This document shows positions 37,784-51,061 of a DNA stretch of 64,000 nucleotides, in pieces. Position 1 is the stretch's first letter, and every line of letters begins with the position of its first letter. Source of the DNA: Rhynchonema sp. JSB1_4 (taxonomy: Eukaryota > Nematoda > Chromadorea > Monhysterida > Xyalidae); assembly GCA_030248065.1 (NCBI GenBank), contig JASAMV010001334.1:1-64000 (forward strand). Reading direction: 5' to 3'. The notes below the pieces were generated by a model, which did no database searches, had not been told where the DNA came from, and saw nothing but the letters and a program-made list of their open reading frames with translations. Made by a program: the position numbers and the translations under genes.

Positions 37784-40700
37784 ATGTATTCAATCTATCG
37801 CGAGACCGACCAAGTGACCGCCATCGAACATTCACTGTGTTGTTCGTTTATCGACCCGAATTGCAGCCAACTGGTGACAACAGGCAAGAACAGACTGCGC
37901 GTGTTTCGCACAAATCCGTACGTGCTCGAAAGGAACAATGAATCGGGTTAGTTGTCGTTGCCGTTGGTGAACGTTCGGATTTTTTCTGACTCTTGGTCGA
38001 GGCCTGCAAGCTGCGGTTGGGGCCGATTTGTGAATGTGAGCTTCAACAAACAAACTGATAAATGATCCGGTCCAGTCTTGCCTTGGTCTCGTGCAGTGTA
38101 GTTCCTGGGGGCAGGGCTCCCCCAAGGTCATGGTTTTTAACCAAATTTACCAGCTTTTAAGCTGCTAAATTTTTTCAGAAATTTTTTACTGGCTAAGAGA
38201 GCTAGTAAATTTTAGAAAAACGCTGCTAATTTTTACCTTCTCAGAAGCAATCTTGAGAGTAAACAAAGGGAAATTTGTGTACTCTTAACGGTTTTTCAAA
38301 ATACACCACTGGCTCGTTGGGCAAAATCTGCAGACCGATTTTCAAACCCCGAAAAAAACGCCGAATATTAAAAGCCCCGAATTTCTTCTGTTTTTTCGAG
38401 ATGTCTTAAAATATGTTGTTTTTATCACTGTTTTAGTGTTTTTTATGCTTTCTGTCGTCAAACAGCAGTTTTCCCAACATTTGACGGTAATCGCGCGTAG
38501 CGCGAAAATTTTCATGCTTTTCCCCCAAAGGATTGTTTTGAGATGATCAGTTTCGGAGTGTTTTATGCGATAACTTTGTTGCTCTGTGCAGTGCAGTTTG
38601 GTTACCAACGGGAAATGTATCTCCCCTCAGGTGCTGTGGCTGGGGGGGGTGGGGGTCCCCCAATGGTATCCTACCCGCCCCGGCCTGGTACGCTACCCCC
38701 TACCCGCCCCGCCCTGGTACCCTACCCGCCCCGATTTTTACCCTCAAAATGCCCATTTTTTCGGTCAAAAATGCCCAAATTTCGACCGAAAACCCTAAAA
38801 AGTACAAAACATCTCGCGCTGTGCGCGATATATGTATTTTTCAGTCCATAAAAACAGGCACCCGAAAAAACTTGTGTTGTTCCCTACTCGCCCCGAAAAA
38901 TCTGCCCCCTCCCCCCAAACCGGATTTCCCCCCAAAATCCCAGGTACACTACCCCCTACCCGCCCCGATTTTCTCCACCTGTGTACCCTACCCGCCCCGC
39001 CATAGTAGCCAAAGCACTGCACAGCACTGTGTTCACGCATAACCACGGGCTTGATCAGTGTACTGATCAATTTCGGAGAACTTGGAAGAGTGAGAAGACC
39101 GGAACGTAACTGAAATTTTGCGTTGAGCACGCGTAGCGCGCCGACCGAACTATGTGATCATGTAAATATCACACAAAGTGGCTTTAAAATGCGTTTTGAA
39201 CATGGGTATATTTGGGCTTGGAGAGGGGTCTGGTAAAATTCTGTGAGAAAGGTAAAGGGGGGTCCTCGCCGGACCCCAAATCCCCTCGCCTGGTACGAGG
39301 TCTGCGAGGGACTTGTGCATGTGTTGGTATTCGGTGTCCTTGACTTTTGATATCCCAACAATACCACTGCCCGCGTCAAACATGAAATGGCGCCACATGG
39401 ATTTTTTTAACCAAGTTTAGTAGCTTTTTACTACTAAGTTTTTTTGAAAAGAAAATTAGAAAGAAAGGAATGCACATTTAGAAGCCTAAAAGCTACTAAA
39501 TTGTTGCATTTAGGCTAAAAAAGGCTAGTAAGTTGGCACTTTAGCTGAAAACAGCTACTAAATTTTAAAATTTTCTAGCTTCTGGCCAGGCGGGCGCCAC
39601 ATGTCACGGACCGACCGGTCGAACCAAATTGTTTCATCAACGTTTCAGGCGAATGGTCCCAAACGAGCAAGTTGGAGTGCCTGCTGTCAGTCAACTTTAT
39701 CGCACCGATCAAATCGATCGCCTCGGCTCGACTGCCCAATTCGCAACGCGACTGTTTGTTGTTGGCGTTCGATGATGCCAAACTGTCGATTGTGGGCTTC
39801 GATGATGAAAACTATGACATTGTCACGCTGTCGATGCACTACTTCGAAGAAGAGATATTGAAAGGTGCCATTAGAAGTGGTTTACGATCGATAGAGACCT
39901 GAGATTTTAAGTTAGAAGATAAAATTTGGCAAATTCAGGTGGCTACACACATCATCTGCCGTCGCCGATTGTGCGCGCCGATCCGGAGAGCAGATGTGGC
40001 TCGATGTTGGTGTTCGGCAGACATTTGGCCATTGTACCTTTCAAGAAGGATCCCACCGATTTTTTGGGTACGATTGTGTCAACAGTTGATTTGCTTCCCG
40101 CTTTTAGCCATAAAAGTCAAATTATATTTGTTTCAGTCATAAAAGTCAAATTATATTTGCAGACGATGACGTCAACCTGCTGGCGGACACAACCAAGCAG
40201 CAATTCTTCTCATATTGTGTGCCACTGGCTGAACTTGATGCCAAACTGGTGAATGTGCGTGACATGGCCTTTCTGCACGGATATTACGAACCGACGTTGT
40301 TGTTTCTCTATGAACCCATACCCACCACGGTGCGTGTTGCTCTATTCACTGTGTTGATTTGTTTATGTGGACTGAAAACATGACGGGTGTTTTGGAAATT
40401 GTCAGAATATATTTTCTTGTCAAAAGTTCCAGGTTGGTCGATTGGCCATCCGTCATGATACGTTCTGCATCCTCGCCGCATCGCTGAATGTGCGAGATCG
40501 AATTCATTCGGTTATTTGGACCGTCAATCTATTACCCCATGATTGTTTGAGGTTAATGTCGTTGTAATGCTCGTTGTTTTTTACTCGTTTTTACCCCAAA
40601 CTGCATACCATTGTTGCCTTCCCATTTATAAAATTTAGATGTCACCCCGTGCCAAAACCTGTCGGCGGTGTGCTGCTAGTGGCTGCCAATTCATTGATAT

Positions 40701-43700
40701 ATCTCAACCAAAGTGTGCCTCCATACGGTGTGAGCGTCAATGGCTGTTACAAAGACACGACATCGTTTCCGTTGAAAAGCCGGTGAGAACTTTGTTAACT
40801 GACTGAGGGTATTGCTACTCTAAAAAATCCTCAATAGTCATAGATTTTGACACGTATAATTATTGTGCAACTCAACAATAAAAAACCATTTTTATAGTTT
40901 AGCTGTTTGTGTTTTTGCAGCGACGAGAAACGAATAGTGCTGGATGGCAGTGCGTGCACGTTCATACAACCGACCGTTATGGCGATGGTGTTGCGAAATG
41001 GTGATGTGTACATTGTGAGCGTACTCATAGATAATACCAATGCCGTCAAAGGTCAGTTTGTGCTGTTATTTGTGAGTTGACTTTCCAAATTGCTTCAGAC
41101 GCAATTCGCATCTCGTCGATGCAAGCTAGTTGGCTGCAACTTGCACAATCTGGGCATCTTTGGGCTTTTCAGCCTCAGGCAAAAAATGGTCCCATATTCA
41201 CCAACAGCTTCTTACGCGCTTTCATGTGCAAATAAAATATTCTGGGCACGGAAAATGCCAGCAAACGTTCTGCGGTCGTGGAAGACACGTAGCTTTATTG
41301 CTCAATTACAGCTGTCGAGCTCGACAAAGCGTTCGAGAGTGTGCCGCCCTGCTGCTTGACCCAAATCGATGACGGCGTGCTGTTTGTCGGCAGTCGATTG
41401 GCTGATTCGCAGTTGCTCAAATTCAAAGAAAAGGATGCATTGGCTGTGCAGGTGCGTGTGTCCCCATTTTGTTTGCTTGATTATTTTTTTCGTAATTTCC
41501 CATAATTCAGGTGACGTCGGAGGCGCCGGCAGCCAAACGATCTCGTCCGTCACATGATGCCCCATCTGATGCACTCGATGACCTGGCACTGTATGGTGAA
41601 GTGGTGGCGACAACGACCGTTGAAACCATGTGTGTTATGCAGTATGAATTTGAGGTACGTATCTAGTCTGATTCGAATAAGTCTGTCGAATTTTGTGCAT
41701 TAATTCTGAATATTCCGAGTCCAAACGTGCATTTGGCACCCGCCCTCACTGCAGTTGTGTGACCGTCTTGTGCACATGGGTCCGTGCCGTCAGATGTGCA
41801 TCGGCTCACCAGCGCAAGTGCCCGAGCCGCTCAAATCACAAACATTCAACACGGTGTTCGATGTGGTCATTGCCAGCGGGCATGCCAGCACCGGTGCTGT
41901 ATCGGTCGTCCAGAGGACTGTCAGACCGAACATTGTCACGAGCTCGGAGATTCCTGGTAAGCTAAATGATGTTTATTTTGATGATTTGACCATGCTGCCT
42001 CTTGTAATGTTCGTGGCGCGTTTTAGGCGCTCTACAATTGTGGACCGTTGGGAAACGACCAGACGAAGGCAATCAACACCAGTACCTGTTGGTCGCGAAA
42101 GAGGTACGACAAACGGAGTAAGACTTATAAGAAATTCCAGTCCTCAGTGACTTTCGTTTAGGTGACAACGATGGTGCTGGAATTACGGGACGAAATTTCC
42201 GAGCTGGAAACCAGTGGTTTCATAATGCAACAACGCACAATAGCGGCGGGTGATCTGGCCAATGGACAATACATTGTGCAAGTGGCACCAATGAGTGTCA
42301 TTGTGCTGAGGGACACCACACGTGTGCAGGAACTGCCGTTGGACATCAGCTTCCCCGTGTGTCGTGCCCACATTCTCGATCCGTAAGTAAACTTAGGTGC
42401 TGTCTTATGATCGGAAACCGCCCTTTTCGGCCACTATAAAGAAGGGCTATCGTTGGATGTTAGCGGCAAAATGGGCACCAAAATGTCTATCAATAATGTC
42501 TTCTCCTATTACTAAGAGTACGTACTTGAACATGCATGCTTCAGTGGCTTGTTATCACTTTGTGACATGAACAAAACATCTAATGTGACGCTGTGATCAA
42601 TTATTTACAAACAGTTATGTCGTGCTGCTGACCGAAAATGGACAGATTGTGTTCCTGCAACTGGTGATGACATCGGGCAATCAAATGGAGCTCGTCATGG
42701 ACAAACCGACCGCCGTCAATCAGGCTCGCTTCACGTTTTGACAGTGTTTTTGAAAGTGGTTACAGATCAACACAGAAGTCCTATGATCAACAGAACCAAA
42801 AACTTGGTGTTTGACTAATTGATGCGATATCACAGTGCTATTCACCTGGTATTCCATTCCATTTTCAGACAGCAGCCACGGCTGTGTGCCTGTACCGTGA
42901 CGGTTCGGGCCTGTTCATTCAATCGTCGGGTGTGACGGGTGATCAAGACATCAAAGTGCCACAAATGAGCACCAAGACCGAGCCGGACCAGTCGCGACCC
43001 GACGTGAACGATTCAACCAGTCAACAATCGACTGGCATCAATAATGAACTATACGATGAGGACGCATTGCTTTATGGTTGGGTTGGGAATGGGGCTGTTG
43101 GTTTTTTCGGTTTAATTATTATTATTGTAATTATTATTTCGGTATAATTATTATTCTAGTCTCTGTTTCTACCGAGAACGTTTCAGGCGAGTCGACGTCG
43201 AGTCAACCCACTCAAGCTGAAGACGTGAAGCCCGTAATCACACACCGATCAAATGCAGCCCTGCAACGCAGTGAGGTGTTGTTTGAGGGTAAGTGCCTAC
43301 GTTACTTCATTAAACTCAATGTTTTGCCTGTATAGCAAATTCAGTGTGACAGAAAGTTTGCACGTTCGCTTGAATCGCGTTTCCGCCAGAGTTAACATGA
43401 TCATATACATAGGTTCCCGGCGTGCAACAGCCACCGGCGGTCAATGCACACTGAATGATCCGAATACGGTCTGTTTAGCTTTACTTTCGCATGTAATTTT
43501 TTCATTTATTCATTGGTTTCAAATATATATGTCTTTTCATTTATCTTCATGATGACCGTTGTCCAGGTCGAACCGTCCTGTTGGCTAACGGTTGCGCGCG
43601 AGTCTGGTCTGCTCGAAATCTACGCCCTACCAACTATGGAGTGTGTGTTCACCGTCAAGAGATTCGCGCTCGCACATCGCACATTGTTCGACTCTGACAC

Positions 43701-46700
43701 GGTGAGGTTGTCTGAATGGAACGGACACAGAATTTAGCATTCCGAAAAATATTCAAATACTGTTTCCGTATAGGTGTCGATGTCGCTAAGTGAACAGACA
43801 GCGAGCAGTGTGTTGCGATCGGGTACCATCGACGCTCAACCACGTACAATCAGTATGGACGGATTTGATTCCGATGCGGGACCCACTGTCAGTTTTATTT
43901 GCGTATTATCTTGCTATACTGTCAGGAGATTTTTCAAACACGTGGCCTGCACCGTGAAACGGGCGACGTCCGTGCTAGCCGGCTGAGTTCGTTTTGCGGA
44001 TTAGGCAATGCCTTCAAAAAGTGGTTCCTGCACAAAATTTCGGTAATTTTAAGATTACATTCGTTCACTGATTGATTCAGATCCGCGACCTGCAACTGGT
44101 TGGCCTCGGCACCAACGGCTGTCGTCCGTACCTGTTCGCTGTGGTCGGCGATGACCTGCTCTCATATGAGGCATTCCCGTATGATTCGCAATGCATCGGG
44201 CGGTTGTGTGTTAGGTCGGAAAATAGAAACTCCTTTCTTGTTCAAGAAGCGAAACTTTCCATGATTTTAACCAAGATATCTGCAGGTTTCGCAAATTGTC
44301 CTCGGCTTGCAAAAATCTACGTAACACCAAGATCACGACCAAACAGAAGCAACGCAATCAATTGATACGGGCCGGTGCTGATCCGATACAAACACCGTTG
44401 GAAAATGAAATGGACAAATTTCGACAGTTTCTGTACGCTTGGGACGACGTGGGAAGGTGTGTGTCTCTTCTGATATTTAGCCCGCATAGCATTGTGAGAT
44501 TCAAGTATAACGTCAGGTGAAAAAACGTTATTTGAAAAAAACCGGTTTCCGTGATCGGAATATTTTTTCCATATATTTTTCCGTGGGTACTTTATCGGTG
44601 ATCTATGGGGAAAATGTCGATACCTTTTTATTTTGCCAAAAAATGTAATACAAAGTAAAACCGATGAGTTTCTTGATTTTGTGGGAAAATTGGCAACGCG
44701 GTTGTGATCGGATTAGGATCTCCCTTGCTAACGTGAATTTTTTTTGATATCTAGAGATGCATTTTCTACCGCCATAAAATTTCTTCGTTATGTATGCGGA
44801 AACATCTGTGACGCTGGCGAAAAATATTGGCATCCGTAAATCATGAAAGCAGGTTCATCAGACAGCAAAATCACAGATCCGATCTCCATCCGTGTGCAGG
44901 TACACAAACGGCGGTGTGTTCATAGCTGGTCCGTATCCGTATTGGGCATTCCTCGATTCGCACACCCTGCAGTTGCATCCAATGAACATGGAGGGCGCTA
45001 TTCGCTCGTTCAGTCCGTTCAATAATTCAAATTGTCAACGCGGCTTTCTGTACCTGACCGTGGCCGAAAATGCCATGCGCGTCTGCAGTTTGGACCCCAA
45101 ATTTGATGTGAGATTTTTTGAGATCTCCGACCGTGTTCGAAAACGTTCATTTCTTGTGATGTTTACAGTACTCGTGCGGCAGTGTGCCGCTATGGAAGAT
45201 TCCAGTTGGTGAAACGGTGAACTTTGTGTGCTACCTGCTCGATTCACATACGTTCGCAGTTGCTACCAGCACACCAACACCGCACAGACGACAATTCACA
45301 ATGGTGGGCAGTTATTGTGGATAGATTTTTAATTCAAGTTCATTTTATAAATAATTCAACCGTCTTAATTGGATAGGTTGGCGACCAGAAACAGTTTGAG
45401 GAAGCCGACAAGTCTGAGGAGCCGAACTACATTGACGTGACGGTCGACAAACACAAGGTTGGTTTTTGATGCACCATTGAACTTTATTTTCAAATGATTG
45501 TATTTCAAATCAAACGGCACCTTCCAGGTGTCCCTGTACTCGCCCGATGATTGGGAGCCTATCATGGGCGCAGGCGAGCTCGAAATGTTCGATTACGAGA
45601 CCATTACGTGCATGAAGGAAGTGCAGTTACGGTCGGAGGGCACCGTGTCTGGATTGGAGAACTATCTGGCCGTCGGCACTGTGCAGAACTTTGGCGAAGA
45701 GGTACCTTGGGACTATTTAGGGATTTTAGGGATTATTTATGGTATGTATGTGAAAACTGAATTGCTATGCTCTCAGGGGAAATACCCTGCCACTGACGAA
45801 TTTTGTGTGCAGTGTATCCTACAGAACCATAAATGCAGCTCGGCTCGAAGATGTGTTGGTCACATGTGGCCATTTGTGCATTCACACGGGCGATGACCCT
45901 GGTCCTGTCTGATAGCAGGTGACATGGGCGACCACAAACGTCGCACAACTCAAACTGTGCTCAATCATAAGACTTGATTTCTAGGTGCTAGTGCGAGGTC
46001 GAATCTTCATCCTGTCAGTCATTGAAGTGGTGCCCGAGCCCGGCCAGCCGTCGACCAGACATCGACTCAAAAGTGTGCTCGTCAGAGATGAGAAGGGGCC
46101 GGTGACGAGTCTGTGCTCGGCTAATGGCTTCATGATGACCGCGCTTGGACCAAAGGTTGGCTGATTTAGTTCAAAAATGTGTTTGTTCGATGGTGGTATC
46201 GACGTCGTGGTTTGCACCATAGCGTGTGCTATGAGTGTAGAATTTAGATTATTAAATCCCCGAGATGCGCAGAGAAACGTCGGTCACCCAGCTAACATGC
46301 GTTTGCGTATAACGCTCAAAAATCGACAGTGTACCTGCCCATGTCTGATACCACCGTGTGCTCATGGATATCGATATTGATTAAAAAAGCCATAATATTT
46401 TATTAATTTTGGCGTCCATATTTGCAGATCCATATCTGGCATTGGCGTGACAACGACCTGCACGGCATATCCTTCCTTGACATGCACTACTACGTGCATC
46501 AGATGGTGGCCATCAGGAATCTCACACTCATCGCAGACATGTACAGAAGTGTGGCGCTGGTCAGGTATCAGGTGCGTACTGTAGGTGCTTGTGTCACAGC
46601 TTGCTTTTGTCATTGACGAAATGATGTATTGATTGACGTGTGGGTGTGATCATGTATTTTACGTGAGCATGAACTCAGTTCGCACGGGTGTTTGGGGGTT

Positions 46701-47992
46701 ACGTCAAATGGCCATATGGTGTGTTCTGCTGACGATGACCAGCTGCCCCGGTCTGTGAAAACTGGAAGCACGCTGTATAATTCACAAGTGCACTCTTGCG
46801 AACAGGAACAACACAAGGCGATGTCGGTGGCGAGTCGTGACCTGCGACCAGTGCACATTCAAGCACTGCCGATGACCATCGACTTTGTGGTCGATAATCG
46901 ACAAATGGCATTCCTGATGACCGATGAGGATGGTTCGTTGTCTTGGTCGTGTTTCGTCTGGTTCTGTGGGATAGCGGTTTTCGTAAATTTGCAGCTGTAA
47001 TTTGTGCAGATAAAAAATGTTGCACCTGATGGAAAACCGTGTAGTGACACTTTCTCATGAAACATTCTTGTGTTGCAGAAAATCTCTCAGTCTTCATTTA
47101 TCAACCCGAGGCACGTGAATCATTAGGTGGTCAGCGCCTGTTGCTTCGTGGTGATCTCAATATTGGCACACGCATTGCCACATGTGTCAGAGTGCATGCA
47201 CATACGGCTGATGAGGTGGTGTTATTGTTCAGCTAACTTTAAAAAGTGGTTTTATTATTTAATTTGAAACAGGTGCTAATTGTTTCCTTGCTAAATCAGG
47301 TTGTGGAGAACAAGATTCAAGCGGTCAATCGACACGTCAACTTGTTCGCCACGCTTGATGGCTCGCTCGCTTGTCTCATACCACTGCCCGAAAAGGTAAA
47401 CCCCAATTTTATTCATTGCAATCAACAATGTCCCAGTACAATATATGTGACCGCAGGTCTACCGTCGTCTGCACACGTTGGCACAAATGCTGTCCGCCCA
47501 TTTCGCGCCACCGGCCGGACTGAACCCACGTGGCATCCGTCAAATCCGTGGCTATCGCGCTCAGATGCTGTCGCAGTTGCCACAGTACCAGACGGTGAGT
47601 TGACAGTGGCTGACTTATGGTCCGTCCGTTTTACAGCGATGTGATCGGGACCCGTCATTTTTGGCCAGGATGTGAAGGATATTCGCCAGGGTTGTAACAT
47701 ATCGTAACCAAAACGTCGCTCTTAAGCGTTCATATACTGTATATGGGTGGCCCATCGTGGGAGAGCCACAATTCAAATGGTGCACCACATGATCGCATGC
47801 TGTTTTTTGTCAATTCAATTCTGTTCCCTGATAATTCAGGCAACACGGACAATAGTGGATGGCGATGTGATTTGCGAGTTTGCAGCGTTGACATTTGCGG
47901 AGAAGCACGAGATCGCCAAACGAATGGGCACGACCAGGGAACAGCTGGTCGATGATCTGCTCGAATTGGAACGCATGTGCGCCCATTTCTGA
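37784..47992 (+). CDS. CPSF1: Cleavage and polyadenylation specificity factor subunit 1 (CPSF160)
   Basis: Thirty-three exons can be chained from ATG 37784 to TGA 47992: 37784-37946, 39649-39864, 39939-40067, 40163-40329, 40433-40551, 40639-40782, 40921-41051, 41099-41128, 41312-41451, 41511-41654, 41755-41956, 42027-42103, 42162-42382, 42615-42723, 42869-43076, 43187-43288, 43413-43468, 43567-43701, 43774-43887, 43926-44042, 44081-44202, 44286-44456, 44900-45107, 45169-45303, 45377-45457, 45528-45701, 45985-46155, 46428-46571, 46806-46932, 47079-47215, 47300-47395, 47457-47594, 47840-47992. Total 4581 bp, 1526 aa; animal orthologues are about 1450. This large beta-propeller scaffold of the pre-mRNA 3'-processing complex organises recognition of AAUAAA. 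Diagnostic stretches: [71 protein letters not shown] and terminal [13 protein letters not shown]. The donor at 42723/42724 is probably GC. Confidence 0.97.
38628..39019. mobile_element. hAT-like MITE in CPSF1 intron 1, reverse copy of 27878-28277
   Basis: Reverse-complement match over most of its length to 27878-28277, including CCCTACCCGCCCCG units and the inner segment with GCGCGATATATGTA. Ends are CAGGTGCTGTGGCT and AGCCAAAGCACTG. Together with a CAGTGTAGTTCCTGG left end at 38096-38110, it accounts for much of the 1.7-kb first intron of CPSF1. Confidence 0.75.
40104..40162. repeat. Small tandem duplication at a CPSF1 splice acceptor
   Basis: CATAAAAGTCAAATTATATTTG occurs twice in a row at the 3' end of intron 3. 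The first copy runs into TTTCAG and the second into CAG, giving two candidate acceptors about 29 bp apart. Only the second keeps the reading frame. Confidence 0.8.
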
Positions 47993-48111
47993 ACGATAAT
48001 TGGTGTTTGGTGTATATTCGGTGATTACGTGTATTGCTCCAATCCTGTCCCTATTTCTGAGTTTGTGCGATTTACCATTTCGTCATCTGGTTTTGTGTCT
48101 GGCAAAATCTC

Positions 48112-48223
48112 CTGTTAATTGTTGTAGTCACTTCGTTTTTGTCATCAGTCAATCATCTAGCGTTTGAATGTTGTTACTTTGATGGTTGTTTGCTGTTATT
48201 GTTGGGTCGAACTGATTAAAACC
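48112..48223. repeat. Direct repeat copy 1
   Basis: The block from CTGTTAATTGTTG through CATCTAGCG(T/C)TTGAATGTTG to TGTTATTGTTGGGT matches 48991-49096 with small indels. The two copies are about 880 bp apart in the same orientation. Confidence 0.8.
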
Positions 48224-48990
48224 ATAAATATATGGAGCTCGCCTCTCAAACTTTATTAAAAACCAGCCGAAAGCATCGGCTGTAACAGGCATACTTTGAC
48301 CGTTTTCTATATTCCATTCGAAATTTACGGAGAAACGAAAGTGATGCAATTGACTGGTCAATGTCATACAGACACGGCATGAGTGAAGTCTGAGGTAAAA
48401 TGCACAATTTCGGCCCTTCAATAAAATTGAGTGTGGAACAATGTGCAACGCACAAGAGTGCTCAAAACAAGTTCCGATGCTCGGTTGCGCGTTGTGCTGA
48501 TGCTGAACAATGCCACAATGTTCGCATGCTGGTAGCCGTACTGTAGCATTCTGCAGTCAACTGAGCCAGCCGTGCACGATCGTGACGACGAAGCCTGTTC
48601 ACCTCATCACTGATTTCTGGGGCCATACACTTCAACACACAATTAGGTTTGGTTTCAATAGCAAACTATTCATCTCTCGATTGACGGGTGAACTGAGGTG
48701 AGCGTCTTGCGCTCTTGCGCATTTTTTTACTGTTTGGGCAGCCAAGGACAGATCAGGTCACCAACTTTTTGTGCACGCAGACGCAGCCCGTCTGGTATCA
48801 CACTGCGACCGCGGCGCTCCGTGCAGCAGCCGCAGCTCCGGCTGGCGTATCGAACTGCGGCCCGTTTGACTGTTGTTCGGTCGTTGCATGTGTTGTTTTT
48901 TTGGAGGCACACTTGGAATTGTGGCCCAACGGTCCCCATAAGAAACCAGCCATCGCGTCAAATTACATTGTCTGCGGAAAAAGTAATGTT

Positions 48991-49096
48991 CTGTTAATTG
49001 TTGCGGTCCTTTCGTTCTTTGTCAGTCGTCATCTAGCGCTTGAATGTTGTTGCTTTGATAGTGTTGTTATTGTTGGGTGGACCTGATGAAAACCAG
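48991..49096. repeat. Direct repeat copy 2
   Basis: Second copy of the 48112-48223 block. It ends about 300 bp before the SDR start codon. Confidence 0.8.
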
Positions 49097-49390
49097 AAGA
49101 CAATGGAAATTGTCCTTGCCTCCTTTACGTAACTCCGTTATCCATTAACAGAGTCAGAAAGCAAAAATTTGCGTGAGGACGTTTATGTGATAACTGCGTC
49201 AGCTGTCGACAAGATGCAATATGCAAATATTCCGCGCGACACAGACAAACCGGTCTGAAACATAAGCCAAGCCTAATGTTCCGTGTGTGTACAAAAACCG
49301 CCTTTCACAACGCCTCACAACGACTTTTTTCATTCCTTATCTGCATCTGTCAGTTTGTGTATATTTTGTTTGAATTTTCAACCACACGCC

Positions 49391-51061
49391 ATGTCATTGA
49401 AAGGAAAAGTCGCGTTAGTCACAGGTGAACTCAGTTCGTATGCATACTGACCATGTCTACCAAACAGAACATGATCATCGCCTTGCTTGTTCAGGGTCGA
49501 GCAACGGCATCGGTGCAGAGTCGGCGATACAACTGGCGAAACGGGGATGTCACGTGACCATAACGGGGCGGAACAAAGAACGATTGGACGCAGTGAAGGA
49601 GAAATGCTTGGCTGCAGCTGACGGCGTTAAGGTGACCGCATGGAAATGGATAATAGACTTTTGTGTTTCACATCTTTGAGGTGAGGTCGGTATCAAACTG
49701 CTATTTTTCTTGGCCACACCAGTTTCTGTGTTGAAGCCACCTACATATTCTTCAAGATTCACTGACGCCGCTCATTCGACCACCGTCAAAGCTGTTTCCT
49801 GACAGCTGATGGTGATGAGCATAACTTTTACGCTGGTCAAAATATGAGCGGCATCTGTAAATCTTTAAATATCCTTGGTACAAGCGACAGGACAGCTCCC
49901 GATCACCAAATTTTATGCCGCCGTTGCCCAGCTGAGCTCACCTAATTTATGCAGGTGTTCTCATGCATCGGTGACGTGACGGATAGCGCTCATTTGAGAA
50001 ATTTGGTGGAATCGACAATCAAAGAACTCGGACCGATCGATGTCCTGGTAGAGATATATTCACTAATTTTTTAAAAATGCCACTTGCTACAATTTGCCTT
50101 GTTCGATCAGGTGAATAACGCTGGTGGAGTCGCTAAGGGCTCGAAGATGGGAACCGTTGAACAGTCATCCATGTCTGATTATGAATCGTACATGAAACTG
50201 AATGTGGGCAGGTTGGGCTGCGGCTGCTTGGCTGTGAGCTGTTTACAACTTTTGCGAGTGCAGTTTGAACACCAACTTTTATGTGGCAGTGTCGTCGAAC
50301 TGACCAAATTGTGCATACCGACACTGAAAGAGACCAAGGGAGCGATAATCAACATCAGCAGCATTGCGTCAATGCTACCCGTCAGTTTATCGAAGTTTTC
50401 ACAGCACTTTGGCTTTTTGCGGACAACTTTTCGAAAACTGCTCTTCAGTCGAAGTACGCTCCGTGGTACGGTATGTCGAAAGCAGCATTGGACTATTTCA
50501 CCACGGTACTCGCCAATGAACTCGGTCCGCAGAATGTGCGTGCAAACTCGATAAAGTTAGTGCACGATATATACGTTATTTTCTTGGCACCAGTACCCAA
50601 CTGTATGTTAAGGGATGCCTCAATCTAATGTTTCAGTCCCGGTGCGATCCGTACGGGCATCCTTGCAAGTTCAGGGATGGGAGGTGATGATGAGGAAGGC
50701 ATGGTGAGTGAGGCCTGGTACTTGTCCATAGCCAAACGGACGACACCATAGGAATATTAACGAAATTATTTTATTTATAGTGGAACCTGATGGCTCAAAT
50801 GTCGTTGAACAACACACTGGGTCAACCAATCGACATAGCTGAAATGGTGGTGTTCTTGGCTGGTGACACTGGTATGCTCGCATTAACTTGACTTCAAAAT
50901 TCTTTTAAAAACAGCAGATCTTGGTTCCTGTTTGAGTCGGGTTCACTTCCGTAGGTCGCTTCATCAACGGTCACCTTTTGGTCATTGACGGGGGTGCACT
51001 TCTTAAAAAGTTCAACATGGCTGCGATCGTGGACGACATGGTGAAAAATAAGGGCAAATAA
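49391..51061 (+). CDS. Classical short-chain dehydrogenase/reductase
   Basis: Nine exons: 49391-49424, 49495-49631, 49955-50047, 50111-50211, 50290-50380, 50449-50555, 50637-50703, 50781-50871 and 50955-51061. Sum 828 bp, 275 aa, phases consistent. Every hallmark of a classical SDR is present: the dinucleotide-binding TGSSNGIG formed across the first junction, an aspartate-containing GDVTD, NNAGG, an active-site serine region INISSIAS, the catalytic YGMSK, and NSINPGAIRTG. The C-terminus FINGHLLVIDGGALLKKF follows the usual G-x-x-x-x-V-D-G-G pattern. It should catalyse NAD(P)-dependent oxidation or reduction of an alcohol or carbonyl; the substrate is unknown. The TITGR motif after strand 2 favours NADP. 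The layout resembles invertebrate SDRs expanded in nematodes. Confidence 0.93.

Larger units (their letters stand above)
47993..49390. other. CPSF1 3' flank and SDR promoter region
   Basis: No coding exon was found. The region contains two related blocks of about 110 bp in direct orientation, described separately, and presumably the CPSF1 3' UTR and the dehydrogenase promoter. Confidence 0.5.
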
